This document shows positions 15,134 through 24,091 of a stretch of 64,000 bases of DNA, piece after piece. The stretch is from contig NZ_JAKSYC010000213.1 of assembly GCF_022829585.1 (NCBI RefSeq), positions 1 through 64,000 on the forward strand, written 5' to 3'. Under the pieces are notes generated by a model. That model was not told the DNA's origin, made no database searches, and saw only the letters and a list, made by a program, of their open reading frames with translations. Each line of letters opens with the position of its first letter. Position 1 is the first letter of the stretch. Made by a program: the position numbers and the translations under genes. The DNA is from Methylobacterium sp. J-026 (GTDB lineage Bacteria; Pseudomonadota; Alphaproteobacteria; Rhizobiales; Beijerinckiaceae).

Positions 15134-17392
15134 ATGATGCGGCAGTACGAACTCGTCGAGCGGGTCAAGCGCTACAACCCCGCCGCCGACGAGGCGCTGC
15201 TCAACCGTGCCTACGTGTACGCCATGCAGGCGCACGGCACGCAGAAGCGCGCCTCGGGCGACCCGTTCTTCGCCCATCCCCTCGAAGTCGCGGCGATCCT
15301 CACGGACCTCCACCTCGACGACGCCACCATCGTGGCCGCGGTCCTGCACGACACCGTCGAGGATACCGAGGCGACGCTCGAGGAGATCCGCCGGCTGTTC
15401 GGGCCCGAGATCGGCGCGCTGGTCGATGGCCTGACCAAGCTCAAGCGCCTCGACCTCGTCTCCAAGCAGGCCGCCCAAGGCGAGAACTTCCGCAAGCTGC
15501 TGCTCGCGGTGGCGGCCGACGTGCGCGTCCTGCTGGTCAAGCTCGCCGACCGCCTGCACAACATGCGGACCCTGCAGCACATGCGGGAGGACAAGCGTCA
15601 CCGCATCGCCCAGGAGACCCTCGACATCTACGCGCCCCTCTCCGGCCGCATGGGCATGCAGGAGCTGCGCGAGGAGCTGGAGGACCTGGCCTTCCGCAAC
15701 ATCGAGCCGGAGGTCTACGCCACCATCACGCAGCGGCTGGCGCGGCTCACCGCCAAGTCCGAGAGCGTGGTCGAGACCATCGCGCAGGTGCTGACCGACA
15801 AGCTCGCCGCCCAGGGCATCACCGCGGAGGTGAGCGGCCGGCAGAAGCGCCCGTTCTCGATCTGGTCGAAGATGGAGCGCAAGTCGGTGGCGTTCGAGCA
15901 GCTCTCCGATATCTTCGGCTTCCGGGTCGTCGTCGACACCGTGCAGTCCTGCTACGCGGCGCTCGGCATCGTCCATACCAGCTGGCCGATGGTCCCGGGG
16001 CGGTACAAGGACTACATCTCGACGCCGAAGCAGAACGATTACCGCTCGATCCATACCACGGTGATCGGGCCGAAGAGCCAGCGCGTCGAGCTGCAGATCC
16101 GCACCCGCGCCATGGACGAGATCGCCGAGTACGGCATCGCCGCCCATGCCCAGTACAAGGATCTCGGCCAGGACCCGGCCAAGGACTTCGGACGCACCGA
16201 GGGCAGCGTCCACCCGAAGCTGGCCGCCGAGAGCGGTGCCTACCAGTGGCTGCGTCGGACCATCGAGCTGCTCGCCGAGGGCGACAGCCCGGAGGAGTTT
16301 CTGGAGCACACCAAGCTGGAGCTGTTCCAGGATCAGGTGTTCTGCTTCACCCCGAAGGGCCGGCTGATCGCCCTGCCGCGGGGCGCGACGCCCATCGATT
16401 TCGCCTACGCGGTCCACACCGATGTCGGCAACACCGCGGTCGGCGCCAAGATCAACGGCCGGATGGCGCCGCTGCTGCACGGACTCGCCAACGGCGACGA
16501 GGTGGAGATCATGCGCTCGGACGGCGCCTCGCCCCCGGCCGCCTGGGAATCCCTGGTGGTGACCGGCAAGGCCCGGGCGGCGATCCGGCGCGCGACCCGA
16601 ACCGCCGTGCGCCGGCAATATGCCGGGCTCGGCCGCCAGATCCTGGACCGGGCCTTCGAACGCGCCGCCAAGACCTTCTCGGAGGACAAGCTGCGCGGCG
16701 CCCTGCCGCGCCTGGCCCGGGCGAGCACCGAGGACGTGTTCGCCGCGGTCGGACGGGGCGAGATGTTCTCGGGCGACGTGGTCCGCGCCGTTTATCCCGA
16801 TCACCGCGACGAGCGCCGGCCGCCCACGCCGCAGGGTGCCGTCAACGGCGCCGGCCGGCTTGTGCGCTCGGCCGATCAGACGATGCGGCTGACCTTCCCG
16901 GGCGCCGAGGGCAGGGAGGGCGAGGCCGAGGACCGGACCGACGCGATCCCGATCCGCGGCCTTGCGGGCGACCTGCCGGTGACCTTCGCGCCGAACGGCG
17001 GCGCGGTCCCGGGGGATCGGATCGTCGGAATCCTGACCCCCGGAATCGGCGTCACCGTCTATCCGATCCAGTCCGCGGCGCTCGCGGCCTTCGACAACGA
17101 ACCGGAGCGCTGGCTCGACGTCCGGTGGGACACCGAGGCCCTCGGCGGCGAGCGCTTCCCCGCTCGGCTGGCACTCAAGTCGATCAACGAGCCGGGGGTG
17201 TTCGCGCAGATCGCCCAGGTCATCGCCGATCACGACGGCAACATCGACAACATCTCGATGAAACGACGGACGCAGGACTTCACCGACATCACCATCGACC
17301 TCTCGGTCTGGGACCTCCAGCACCTCAACGCGATCATCGCTGAGTTGCGCGGCAAGCGTCCGGTCAACAGTGTCGAGCGCGTGAACGGCTGA
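15134..17392 (+). CDS. rel: Bifunctional (p)ppGpp synthetase/hydrolase
   Basis: About 752 residues from MMRQYELVERVKRYNP. Domains in order: HD hydrolase (FFAHPLEVAAIL, with HDTVEDT at 72-78), synthetase (GRQKRPFSIWSKMERK and YKDYISTPKQNDYRSIHT), TGS (VFCFTPKGRLIALPRGATPIDFAYAVH), a helical region and a C-terminal ACT domain (KSINEPGVFAQIAQVIADHDGNI). Both catalytic halves look intact, as expected for the single Rel of alphaproteobacteria, which sets the stringent response. The HDxxED hydrolase motif is present. The frame is open from 14942; alternative starts upstream cannot be excluded. It lies 200 bases after rpoZ. Confidence 0.96.
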   Translation: MMRQYELVERVKRYNPAADEALLNRAYVYAMQAHGTQKRASGDPFFAHPLEVAAILTDLHLDDATIVAAVLHDTVEDTEATLEEIRRLFGPEIGALVDGLTKLKRLDLVSKQAAQGENFRKLLLAVAADVRVLLVKLADRLHNMRTLQHMREDKRHRIAQETLDIYAPLSGRMGMQELREELEDLAFRNIEPEVYATITQRLARLTAKSESVVETIAQVLTDKLAAQGITAEVSGRQKRPFSIWSKMERKSVAFEQLSDIFGFRVVVDTVQSCYAALGIVHTSWPMVPGRYKDYISTPKQNDYRSIHTTVIGPKSQRVELQIRTRAMDEIAEYGIAAHAQYKDLGQDPAKDFGRTEGSVHPKLAAESGAYQWLRRTIELLAEGDSPEEFLEHTKLELFQDQVFCFTPKGRLIALPRGATPIDFAYAVHTDVGNTAVGAKINGRMAPLLHGLANGDEVEIMRSDGASPPAAWESLVVTGKARAAIRRATRTAVRRQYAGLGRQILDRAFERAAKTFSEDKLRGALPRLARASTEDVFAAVGRGEMFSGDVVRAVYPDHRDERRPPTPQGAVNGAGRLVRSADQTMRLTFPGAEGREGEAEDRTDAIPIRGLAGDLPVTFAPNGGAVPGDRIVGILTPGIGVTVYPIQSAALAAFDNEPERWLDVRWDTEALGGERFPARLALKSINEPGVFAQIAQVIADHDGNIDNISMKRRTQDFTDITIDLSVWDLQHLNAIIAELRGKRPVNSVERVNG

Positions 17393-17743
17393 CCCGGGCC
17401 GGTGGGGCGGATCTCAGGTTTATGGGATCAACTTCGGCAAATCGTCCCAAAACTTTCGGAAGATCCGTAACGATGGCCTGTTCCAGCCATTCTGCCCTGA
17501 ACCGGCCATCTTCCCAGCGAAGATCTTTTCGCTCTGCTTGACAAGGACGCGTTTGCGACGGAATGGTCGTCGGCCTGGGCGACGGTCACCGGACAAGGGC
17601 CGCGCTTTTCGCCCCGGATTGCAGACTATCTCGACGATCGATCGCGCCGTCCCGACCCCGGCCCCTGGCCGCGGGCGAAGTCTGGCCGTTTCATCAGGCG
17701 ATTTTCTATCCTCCCGTATTTTTCCTCAGGACTCGACCTGTTC
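17393..17743. other. Intergenic region upstream of the NYN-domain gene
   Basis: These 351 bases contain no convincing gene; the open frames lack ribosome-binding sites. A TTGACA hexamer at 17538-17543 is the only promoter-like element I could find, without a good -10 partner. The stretch is richer in A/T than the neighbouring coding DNA. Confidence 0.35.
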
Positions 17744-18385
17744 ATGACAGCATCCCAACGCAGCGCGATCTTCATTGATGGCGCCAATCTCTACGCGACC
17801 ACTAAGGCCCTCGGCTTCGATATCGATTACAAGAAGCTTCTCAAGGAATTTCAGTCCCGGGACAACCTTCTCCGAGCATTCTACTATACTGCGATGATCG
17901 AGGATCAGGAGTATTCCTCCATCCGGCCGCTGATCGATTGGCTCGACTACAACGGCTACCGCGTGGTGACCAAGCCGGTGAAGGAATTCACGGATTCCAT
18001 GGGGCGGCGGAAGTATAAGGGCAACATGGATATCGAGCTGGCGATCGACGCCCTCGAACTCAGCGCGCATATCGATCACATGATCCTGTTCTCCGGGGAC
18101 GGCGATTTCCGCTCGCTGGTCGAGGCGATGCAGCGGCGCGGCGTCAAGGTGACGGTGATCTCCACCATCCAGACCCAGCCGTCGATGATCTCGGACGAGT
18201 TGCGCCGGCAGGCGGACGAATTCGTCGATCTGGCGAGCCTCGCCGGTCGGATCGGACGCGAACCGGGCGAGCGCCCGGCCCGGGCCGCCGGCGACGCCCC
18301 GAGCCGCTACCGCGGCGAGGGCCGTCCGAGCCCGAGCCTCGAGAACCGCTACGGCATCCGCCAGCCCGAGGCCGAGGAGGAGTGA
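17744..18385 (+). CDS. NYN-domain (LabA/DUF88) protein
   Basis: A 213-residue protein whose first 165 residues form a NYN (PIN-like) nuclease domain. Acidic metal-binding residues are visible in FIDGANLY (11-18), GNMDIELAIDAL and FSGDGDFRSLVEAM. The family includes LabA and YaiI-related proteins and is proposed to act on RNA. The last 45 residues are Arg/Glu-rich and disordered. Intact acidic motifs suggest activity, but the substrate is unknown. It is a single-gene unit, convergent with the peroxiredoxin gene. Confidence 0.88.
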   Translation: MTASQRSAIFIDGANLYATTKALGFDIDYKKLLKEFQSRDNLLRAFYYTAMIEDQEYSSIRPLIDWLDYNGYRVVTKPVKEFTDSMGRRKYKGNMDIELAIDALELSAHIDHMILFSGDGDFRSLVEAMQRRGVKVTVISTIQTQPSMISDELRRQADEFVDLASLAGRIGREPGERPARAAGDAPSRYRGEGRPSPSLENRYGIRQPEAEEE

Positions 18386-18389
18386 CGCT

Positions 18390-18959
18390 TCAGGCGCTCG
18401 CGCCGTCGAGCCAGTCGATCACCTGCCGGGCGCTTCGGTCCGGCGGGAAGATCGGGTAGAACAGCTGGCTGACCACGCCGTCGTCGATCACCAGGGTGAG
18501 ACGGCGCAGCAGCACCTGCCCTCCGGCCTCGAAGACCGGCAGGCGCGCCGCCATTGCGAAGGCGCGGTGGGGATCGGCGAGCATTGGGAACGGCAGGTGC
18601 AGCCGTTCGGCCGCCTCCCTTTGATAGGCGCTTGTCTGGGTCGAGAGGCCGTAGACCTGGGCGACGCCGCGGGCCTTCAGGTCGGCGTGATGGTCGCGGA
18701 AGTCGCAGGCCTGCGGCGTGCAGCCCCGGGCGCCCGGGATCGCGTCCCAGTCGGGCGTGAGACCCGGCTTCCCCGGCTCGCCGGTGCGCGGATAGGCGTA
18801 GGCCACGGTGCGGCCCGGCAGCCGCGCCAGCGAGACCGTGCGCCCGTCCGTGGCGGTGAGCGCCACGTCGGGCAAACGCATCCCGCGCAGGTGATCGGCC
18901 GCGCCGTCATCGACGGGCGCGGGGAGGTCGGTCGGCAGGGTGTCGTGCCTGGATGACAT
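18390..18959 (-). CDS. BCP/PrxQ-type peroxiredoxin
   Basis: A 189-residue thiol peroxidase of the AhpC/TSA superfamily. The motif ARGCTPQACDFRDH holds the peroxidatic Cys80 and, five residues on, Cys85, the arrangement of BCP/PrxQ enzymes with a resolving Cys in the same helix. It reduces peroxides with thioredoxin-type electron donors. The region GEPGKPGLTPDWDAIP before the active site is an unusual insertion-like loop. ATG 18959 is chosen for its GAGG ribosome-binding site; the frame upstream to 19175 overlaps the antitoxin promoter. The start is divergent from prlF, 172 bases apart. Confidence 0.85.
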   Translation of the reverse strand: MSSRHDTLPTDLPAPVDDGAADHLRGMRLPDVALTATDGRTVSLARLPGRTVAYAYPRTGEPGKPGLTPDWDAIPGARGCTPQACDFRDHHADLKARGVAQVYGLSTQTSAYQREAAERLHLPFPMLADPHRAFAMAARLPVFEAGGQVLLRRLTLVIDDGVVSQLFYPIFPPDRSARQVIDWLDGASA

Positions 18960-19087
18960 GGGGCGCTCCTCGCGTTCGCAGGCCCAGAACGCCGCACGGG
19001 CGAGACCACCAATGTGGGACATCGCGGGACCACAGCCAAGGCGACACACCCGGCGGCCTCCGGCGGAGGGCCGCTGGCTTGATCGGC

Positions 19088-19101
19088 AATGCAGATGCAT
19101 T
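19088..19101. promoter_or_regulatory. Palindrome before prlF-yhaV, putative operator
   Basis: AATGCA and TGCATT arms are separated by GA, a perfect 14-base palindrome. It ends 30 bases before the antitoxin ATG. AbrB-type antitoxins commonly repress their own promoters, so this is a good candidate autoregulatory site. Not tested. Confidence 0.4.
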
Positions 19102-19131
19102 ACCATTTCGGGCGTCAGATCGGAGCGTGCA

Positions 19132-19470
19132 ATGGGCAAGGCGGCTGAGGTTCTGGAGATTCCCGCCACGGTCACGGCGCGCGGTCAGACCACCGTGCCG
19201 GTGGCAGTAAGACGGATGCTTGGACTGGGCAAATCCGGGCATATCGTGTTCCGCCGCCTGGCAGACGGCACGATCACCGTCGCGAAGGCGGATCCGCCGG
19301 CCGAGGAGGATCCTGCCCTCGGGCCATTCCTGACCTTGATTGCGCGGGATCTCGAAACACGTCCGCACGCCATCCAGCCGGTCTCCGAGGAGATCTACCG
19401 GCGCGCCGCCGCCCTAGTCGAAGGCATCGCGGTCGACTTGGATGAGGCCCTTCCGAGCGACGCGGGTTGA
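19132..19470 (+). CDS. prlF: PrlF-type antitoxin (AbrB fold)
   Basis: A 112-residue protein. The N-terminal half (EIPATVTARGQTTVPVAVRRMLGLGKSG) is a SpoVT/AbrB swapped-hairpin DNA-binding domain with the characteristic TARGQTTVP strand. The C-terminal half (PFLTLIARDLETRPHAIQPV) matches the toxin-binding region of PrlF. It should neutralise YhaV and repress the operon. The toxin start overlaps its stop codon by one TTGA, giving translational coupling. Start ATG 19132 follows GGAGCG. Confidence 0.88.
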   Translation: MGKAAEVLEIPATVTARGQTTVPVAVRRMLGLGKSGHIVFRRLADGTITVAKADPPAEEDPALGPFLTLIARDLETRPHAIQPVSEEIYRRAAALVEGIAVDLDEALPSDAG

Positions 19471-19976
19471 GCGACCGGCCCTTGCAGCTCAACGGGTGGG
19501 ACATCTATGCCCACCCGTTGTTTCTCGACCAGCTCGAAAGTCTCGTCTCCGAAGTGGTGGCATCCCGGGAGCGGGATCCACTGGGCTATGCCAGCAGGCG
19601 ACCCGCGAAGCTGCTCGCCGCCGTCTTGAAGGTCGCGTTCGAGGTCGTACCCGAGGATCCGACCCGGGCCGAATACCGCCAGGGCGACACCCTCGGGAGC
19701 CAGTATCGTCACTGGTTCCGCGCGAAGTTCCTCCAGCAATACCGGCTGTTCTTCCGCTACCGGGAGGATGCCGGACGTCGCGTGATCGTGTTGGCCTGGG
19801 TGAACGATGACCGATCACTCCGCGCCTATGGCAGCCGATCCGACGCTTACGCGGTGTTTCGCAAGATGCTGCACCGGGGCAATCCGCCGGACGATTGGGA
19901 CACGCTCCTGACGGCTGCGCAAGGGGAGACCGCCCGCCTCAAGCGATCCCGCCCTGCGAGCCGACCCCGGCCGTGA
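19467..19976 (+). CDS. yhaV: YhaV-type ribonuclease toxin
   Basis: A 169-residue RelE-superfamily toxin, homologous to YhaV, which cleaves RNA in a ribosome-linked manner. Conserved features are LNGWDIYAHPLFLDQLESLV at the start, then QGDTLGSQYRHWFRAKFLQQYRLFFRY, the region rich in catalytic Arg, His and Tyr, then VLAWVNDDRSLRAYGSRSDAYAVF. Length is close to E. coli YhaV. The start is TTG 19467 overlapping the antitoxin stop; no better start lies downstream before the conserved region. It forms a complete type II toxin-antitoxin pair with prlF. Confidence 0.92.
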   Translation: MSDRPLQLNGWDIYAHPLFLDQLESLVSEVVASRERDPLGYASRRPAKLLAAVLKVAFEVVPEDPTRAEYRQGDTLGSQYRHWFRAKFLQQYRLFFRYREDAGRRVIVLAWVNDDRSLRAYGSRSDAYAVFRKMLHRGNPPDDWDTLLTAAQGETARLKRSRPASRPRP

Positions 19977-19992
19977 GGCGGATCGCCTGAGC

Positions 19993-20466
19993 TCACCCCC
20001 GGTCCCGCAGCAGCCGCGCCCGGTCGCGCTGCCAGTCGCGCTCCTTGGCGGCCTCGCGCTTGTCATGGGCCTGCTTGCCCCTGCCCAGCCCCAGCTCGAT
20101 CTTCGCCCGGCCCTTGTCGTTGAAGTAGATCTTCAGCGGCACCACCGTGTAGCCCTGGCGCTGGGTCGCGCCGATCAGCTTGTTGATCTGGCGGCGGTGC
20201 AGCAGCAGCCGGCGCGGGCGCTTGGGTTCGTGGTTGAAGCGGTTCGCCTCCAGATATTCCGGGATATAGGCGTTGAACAGCATCAAGTCGCCGCCGGAGG
20301 GGCCGGCATAGGCCTCGCCGATCGTCGCCTTGCCGCCGCGCAGGGACTTCACCTCGGTGCCGGTCAACGCGATGCCGGCCTCGAGGGTGTCCTCGATCGT
20401 GTAATGGTAACGCGCCGCGCGGTTGTCGGCGACGATGCGCCGACTGGGCTCCGGTTTCGGGGCCAT
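19993..20466 (-). CDS. smpB: SsrA-binding protein
   Basis: A 157-residue RNA-binding protein that partners tmRNA in rescuing stalled ribosomes. Characteristic segments are [40 protein letters not shown] and [21 protein letters not shown], with the basic tail [23 protein letters not shown]. Length is normal. dapA lies 15 bases upstream on the same strand, a common order in Rhizobiales, so they are likely co-transcribed. It is convergent with yhaV. Confidence 0.97.
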   Translation of the reverse strand: MAPKPEPSRRIVADNRAARYHYTIEDTLEAGIALTGTEVKSLRGGKATIGEAYAGPSGGDLMLFNAYIPEYLEANRFNHEPKRPRRLLLHRRQINKLIGATQRQGYTVVPLKIYFNDKGRAKIELGLGRGKQAHDKREAAKERDWQRDRARLLRDRG

Positions 20467-20481
20467 TGTGCGTGACTCTCC

Positions 20482-21381
20482 TCAGCCTTCGAGAAGGCCG
20501 GCATGCCGCAGGGCGTGGTCCACGATGCGGCGCGTCGCCTCGGAGACCGGCACCATGGGCAGGCGCAACTCCTCGGCGATGTGGCCGAGGCGGGCGAGGG
20601 CGTACTTCACCGGCGCCGGGTTGGCCTCGGCGAACAGGCCGGCCTGGAGCGGGAACAGGCGGTCCTGGATCGTGAGCGCCCGGGCGTAGTCGCCCGACAG
20701 CGTCGCCTCCTGGAGATCGGCGCACAGCCGGGGTGCGACGTTCGCCACCACCGAGATGCAGCCGTGGCCGCCCTGGGCATTGTAGCCGAGCGCCGTCGCA
20801 TCTTCGCCCGAAAGCTGGATGAAGCTCTCCCCCATGGCCTGACGCTGCTGGCTGACGCGGTCGATCTTGGCGGTCGCGTCCTTCACGCCGGCGATGTTCT
20901 TCAGTTCGAACAGGCGGGCCATCGTCTCGACGCTCATGTCGACGACGGAGCGCGGCGGGATGTTGTAGATGATGATCGGAATGCCGACCGCATCGTTGAC
21001 GGCCTTGAAGTGGGCGTAGAGACCCTCTTGCGTCGGCTTGTTGTAGTAGGGTGTCACCACCAGGACGGCGTCGGCCCCGGCGCGCTCGGCGTGTTGCGCC
21101 CGCTCGACCGCCTCCGCGGTGGAATTGGAGCCTGCGCCCGCCACCACGGGCACGCGCCCGCCCGCCTCGTCGATGCAGGCCTCGACCACCCGGTCATGCT
21201 CGGCATGGGTCAGGGTCGGGCTCTCGCCGGTGGTGCCGGTGGGCACCAGGCCGTGGCTGCCCTGCGCGATCTGCCAGCGCACGAACGTGCGGAAGGCGGC
21301 CTCGTCGAAGGCCCCGTCGCGGAACGGCGTCACAAGCGCGGTGAGCGAGCCCCGCAGGCGTCTCCCGGTCATCTCGGTCAT
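20482..21381 (-). CDS. dapA: 4-hydroxy-tetrahydrodipicolinate synthase
   Basis: A 299-residue class I aldolase that condenses pyruvate and aspartate semialdehyde in lysine and diaminopimelate synthesis. Visible motifs are [40 protein letters not shown] (catalytic Tyr) and [12 protein letters not shown] (Schiff-base Lys). Length is standard. The start may be ATG 21381 or the internal ATG 21372 (MTGRRLRGS); neither has a strong ribosome-binding site. It is followed by smpB. Confidence 0.96.
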   Translation of the reverse strand: MTEMTGRRLRGSLTALVTPFRDGAFDEAAFRTFVRWQIAQGSHGLVPTGTTGESPTLTHAEHDRVVEACIDEAGGRVPVVAGAGSNSTAEAVERAQHAERAGADAVLVVTPYYNKPTQEGLYAHFKAVNDAVGIPIIIYNIPPRSVVDMSVETMARLFELKNIAGVKDATAKIDRVSQQRQAMGESFIQLSGEDATALGYNAQGGHGCISVVANVAPRLCADLQEATLSGDYARALTIQDRLFPLQAGLFAEANPAPVKYALARLGHIAEELRLPMVPVSEATRRIVDHALRHAGLLEG

Positions 21382-21581
21382 CTCAGGCGTCCCAACGGGT
21401 CTGGACGGGGATTTCGGCGGTCTCGGCGCCGCACGGGGTCCGCACCTTACGGTCACGGGCCGGCAGACATAGGCAATCGCGCCACGGGGCGCAAACAGAT
21501 CGTGGCGACGGTTAACGCGATCTTAATGGTCTCGCCGCCATCCTCGGCCTTTCCCGCTCCGGTGATCAGCAGGGGGGACCC

Positions 21582-23933
21582 GTGATCCGATCCGCGGCCT
21601 CGAATCCGGTCTCGAAGCGCACGTCCCTCGGAGCCGCCGCGCTCGTCGCCACGGCGCTCACCGTCGGCGTCGCGCTGGCGGGCCAGATCGACGCGGAGGC
21701 GCCGGCGACGCAGCCGGCACCGCCCGCGAGCGACGCCGCCCTCTCGACCGCCCAGGTCCGCGGCGCGGAGGCCGCGAAGGCCGCCGATCCGGTGGCCGCC
21801 GACGCCCTCAAGCTCGATCCGATCCCGGCTGTCCGGACCGACGAGACCAACGACACGAAATTGGGCGACCGGGGCGAGGAGCCCGCCCGGACGCTGCCCG
21901 CGGCGGCCTCGGCCTACGCCTCCGCCGACCCGGAGGCGCCGGTGGCCTTCCCGCTGCCCGACGCCGCCGTGACCCCGGCCGCGCCGGTGCCGGAGGTGCC
22001 GGACCCGGCGCGGCCGAAGATCTCGGGCGAGACCGACCCGACGCTGCTGCGCGGGGCGATCGACCTCTACCGCAAGGGCCGGGTCGCCGACGGCGACCGG
22101 ATCCGCGACGGCTTCACCGACCCCGCCGCCCGGGCGCTGCTCGAATGGGTGGCGATCCGCGCCGGCGCCGGGATCGGCTTCGCCCGCACCGTCGCCTTCG
22201 CCCGGGCCAACCCGGACTGGCCGGCCGGTCCGCTGCTGCGCCGCCGGGCCGAGGAGGCGCTGCTCTCCGAGAAGAAGCCCCCGGCCACGGTGAGCGCCTA
22301 CTTCGCCACGGCGAAGCCGGTGAGCGCGCCGGGCAAGTTCGCCCTGGCGCTGGCTTTGCGCGCCGAGGGCTACGAGGCCGACGCCGCCGACATGGTCCGC
22401 GACCTCTGGCGCAGCGAGAGCTTCGGGCGGTCCCTGGAGGGCAAGGTGCTCGACGCCTTCCCGGACGTGCTCACCCGGGTCGATCACCGCTACCGGATGG
22501 AGCGGGCGCTCCTGAAGGACGATTGGGACAGCGCCGGCCGGGCGGCCGGCTACGCGGGGGGCGCCTATGCCAGCCTCGTGCGCGCCCGCCGGGCCGTGGA
22601 GGACAAGTCCTCGGGGGCCGCTTCGGCGCTCGCCGCGGTGCCGCCGTCGCTCCGGGGCGACGCCTCCTACACCTTCTCCCGGGCGCAGTATTTCCGCCGG
22701 GCCGACAAGCCCGAGGCGGCCGCCGCTGTGCTCGCCGGAGCGCCGAGCAACCCGGACGTGCTGGTCGATGGCGACGAGTGGTGGGTCGAGCGCCGGATCG
22801 TGGCGCGCAAGCTCCTCGACCTCGGTGATGCGAAAACCGCCTACACGGTCGCCAGCGCCCAGGCGGCGCGCACGCCGGAGAAGCGGATCGAGGCCGAGTT
22901 CCACGCCGGCTGGATCGCCCTGCGCTTCGCCGGCGATCCGGCGCGCGCCGCCGAGCACTTCGCGCGGGTGACGGCCATCGCGGAGAGCCCGGTCTCGGTG
23001 GCGCGGGCCGCCTACTGGCAGGGCCGGGCGGCCGACGCGCTCGGCCGGACGGACGCGGCGAAGCGCTTCTACGAGAAGGCGGCCCTCCAGCCGATCGCCT
23101 ATTATGGGCAGGTGGCCCGCGCACGGCTCGGCCAGACCAGCCTGCCCCTGCGGGCGCCCGCGGACCTGGAGGGGGCCGAGCGCCAGACCTTCGAGGGCCG
23201 GCTCTACATCCGGGCCCTGCGCCTGCTCGGCGAGGCCGGGATCCGGGAGCTGGCCCTGCCGCTCTACATCGATGCCGCCCGGGAACTCACCGACCCGCGC
23301 GAGCTCCAGGCGCTGGGTGACCTCGCCACCGACATGAAGGACGCCCGCGCCCTGGTGGCGATCGGCAAGCTGGCTGTCCAGCGCGGCCTGCCCCTCGACG
23401 CCCACGCCTACCCGACCATCGGCATCCCCGACTACGAGACCTTCACGGCGGTCCCGCAGGTGGAGCGGGCCATGGTCTACGCCATCGCCCGGCAGGAGAG
23501 CCAGTTCGATCCCCGCGCCCAGTCGGGTGTCGGCGCCCGGGGCCTGATGCAGATGATGCCGGCCACCGCCCAGCGCACCGCCCGCCGGGTCGCCGCCGCC
23601 TTCGACGTCGACCGCCTGACCAGCGACCCCGCCTACTGCGCCAAGCTCGGCCAGGCCCATCTCGGCGAGCTCCTGGAGGATTGGCGCGGCTCCTACGTGC
23701 TGGCCTTCGCCTCGTACAATGCCGGCGGCGGCAACGTGAAGAAGTGGATCGACGCCTACGGCGACCCGCGCAGGGGCGACGTCGACGTGATCGACTGGGT
23801 CGAGCGCATCCCCTTCACGGAGACGCGCAACTACGTGCAGCGGGTGATGGAGAATCTCCAGGTCTACCGCTCGCGGCTCGACAGCCGCAGCGCCCTGCTG
23901 ATCGACGGCGACCTCCACCGCGGGGCGCGGTAG
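21582..23933 (+). CDS. Soluble lytic murein transglycosylase
   Basis: A 783-residue exported protein. It starts with GTG after AGGGGGGA and has an N-terminal hydrophobic segment (LGAAALVATALTVGVALAG), probably a signal or anchor. Residues about 60-600 are alpha-helical repeats like the doughnut-shaped U-domain of Slt70. The C-terminal SLT domain has the catalytic Glu639 in ARQESQFDPRAQSGVGARGL, then MQMMPATAQ and FASYNAGGGNVKKWI. The enzyme cleaves peptidoglycan to anhydromuropeptides in the periplasm. It lies divergent from dapA. Confidence 0.94.
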   Translation: MIRSAASNPVSKRTSLGAAALVATALTVGVALAGQIDAEAPATQPAPPASDAALSTAQVRGAEAAKAADPVAADALKLDPIPAVRTDETNDTKLGDRGEEPARTLPAAASAYASADPEAPVAFPLPDAAVTPAAPVPEVPDPARPKISGETDPTLLRGAIDLYRKGRVADGDRIRDGFTDPAARALLEWVAIRAGAGIGFARTVAFARANPDWPAGPLLRRRAEEALLSEKKPPATVSAYFATAKPVSAPGKFALALALRAEGYEADAADMVRDLWRSESFGRSLEGKVLDAFPDVLTRVDHRYRMERALLKDDWDSAGRAAGYAGGAYASLVRARRAVEDKSSGAASALAAVPPSLRGDASYTFSRAQYFRRADKPEAAAAVLAGAPSNPDVLVDGDEWWVERRIVARKLLDLGDAKTAYTVASAQAARTPEKRIEAEFHAGWIALRFAGDPARAAEHFARVTAIAESPVSVARAAYWQGRAADALGRTDAAKRFYEKAALQPIAYYGQVARARLGQTSLPLRAPADLEGAERQTFEGRLYIRALRLLGEAGIRELALPLYIDAARELTDPRELQALGDLATDMKDARALVAIGKLAVQRGLPLDAHAYPTIGIPDYETFTAVPQVERAMVYAIARQESQFDPRAQSGVGARGLMQMMPATAQRTARRVAAAFDVDRLTSDPAYCAKLGQAHLGELLEDWRGSYVLAFASYNAGGGNVKKWIDAYGDPRRGDVDVIDWVERIPFTETRNYVQRVMENLQVYRSRLDSRSALLIDGDLHRGAR

Positions 23934-24091
23934 CAGGCTCCGGCGCCGCTTGAGCGGACGTGGCCGGCCGAAACGTAACCCGCGCGGCTCAACGGCGAAG
24001 CGTCCGGTTGTGCGTTCGGCCATTCTCTCCCTAGAAGATGGTCCGGTCCGTTGGCCGGCCCGGGCGGGCCGTGGCTGTCGAGAGGATCCTC

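Noticed and set aside
14708..17323. Very long open frame on the minus strand opposite rpoZ and rel
   Set aside because: It is antisense to firmly identified genes and arises from high GC content; its composition (Asp, Gly, Arg, His-rich) is not protein-like and it lacks known motifs.
21453..24023. Long open frame on the minus strand opposite the lytic transglycosylase
   Set aside because: Same reason: the plus-strand gene has intact catalytic motifs, and the minus-strand product is a low-quality Arg/Gly-rich sequence.
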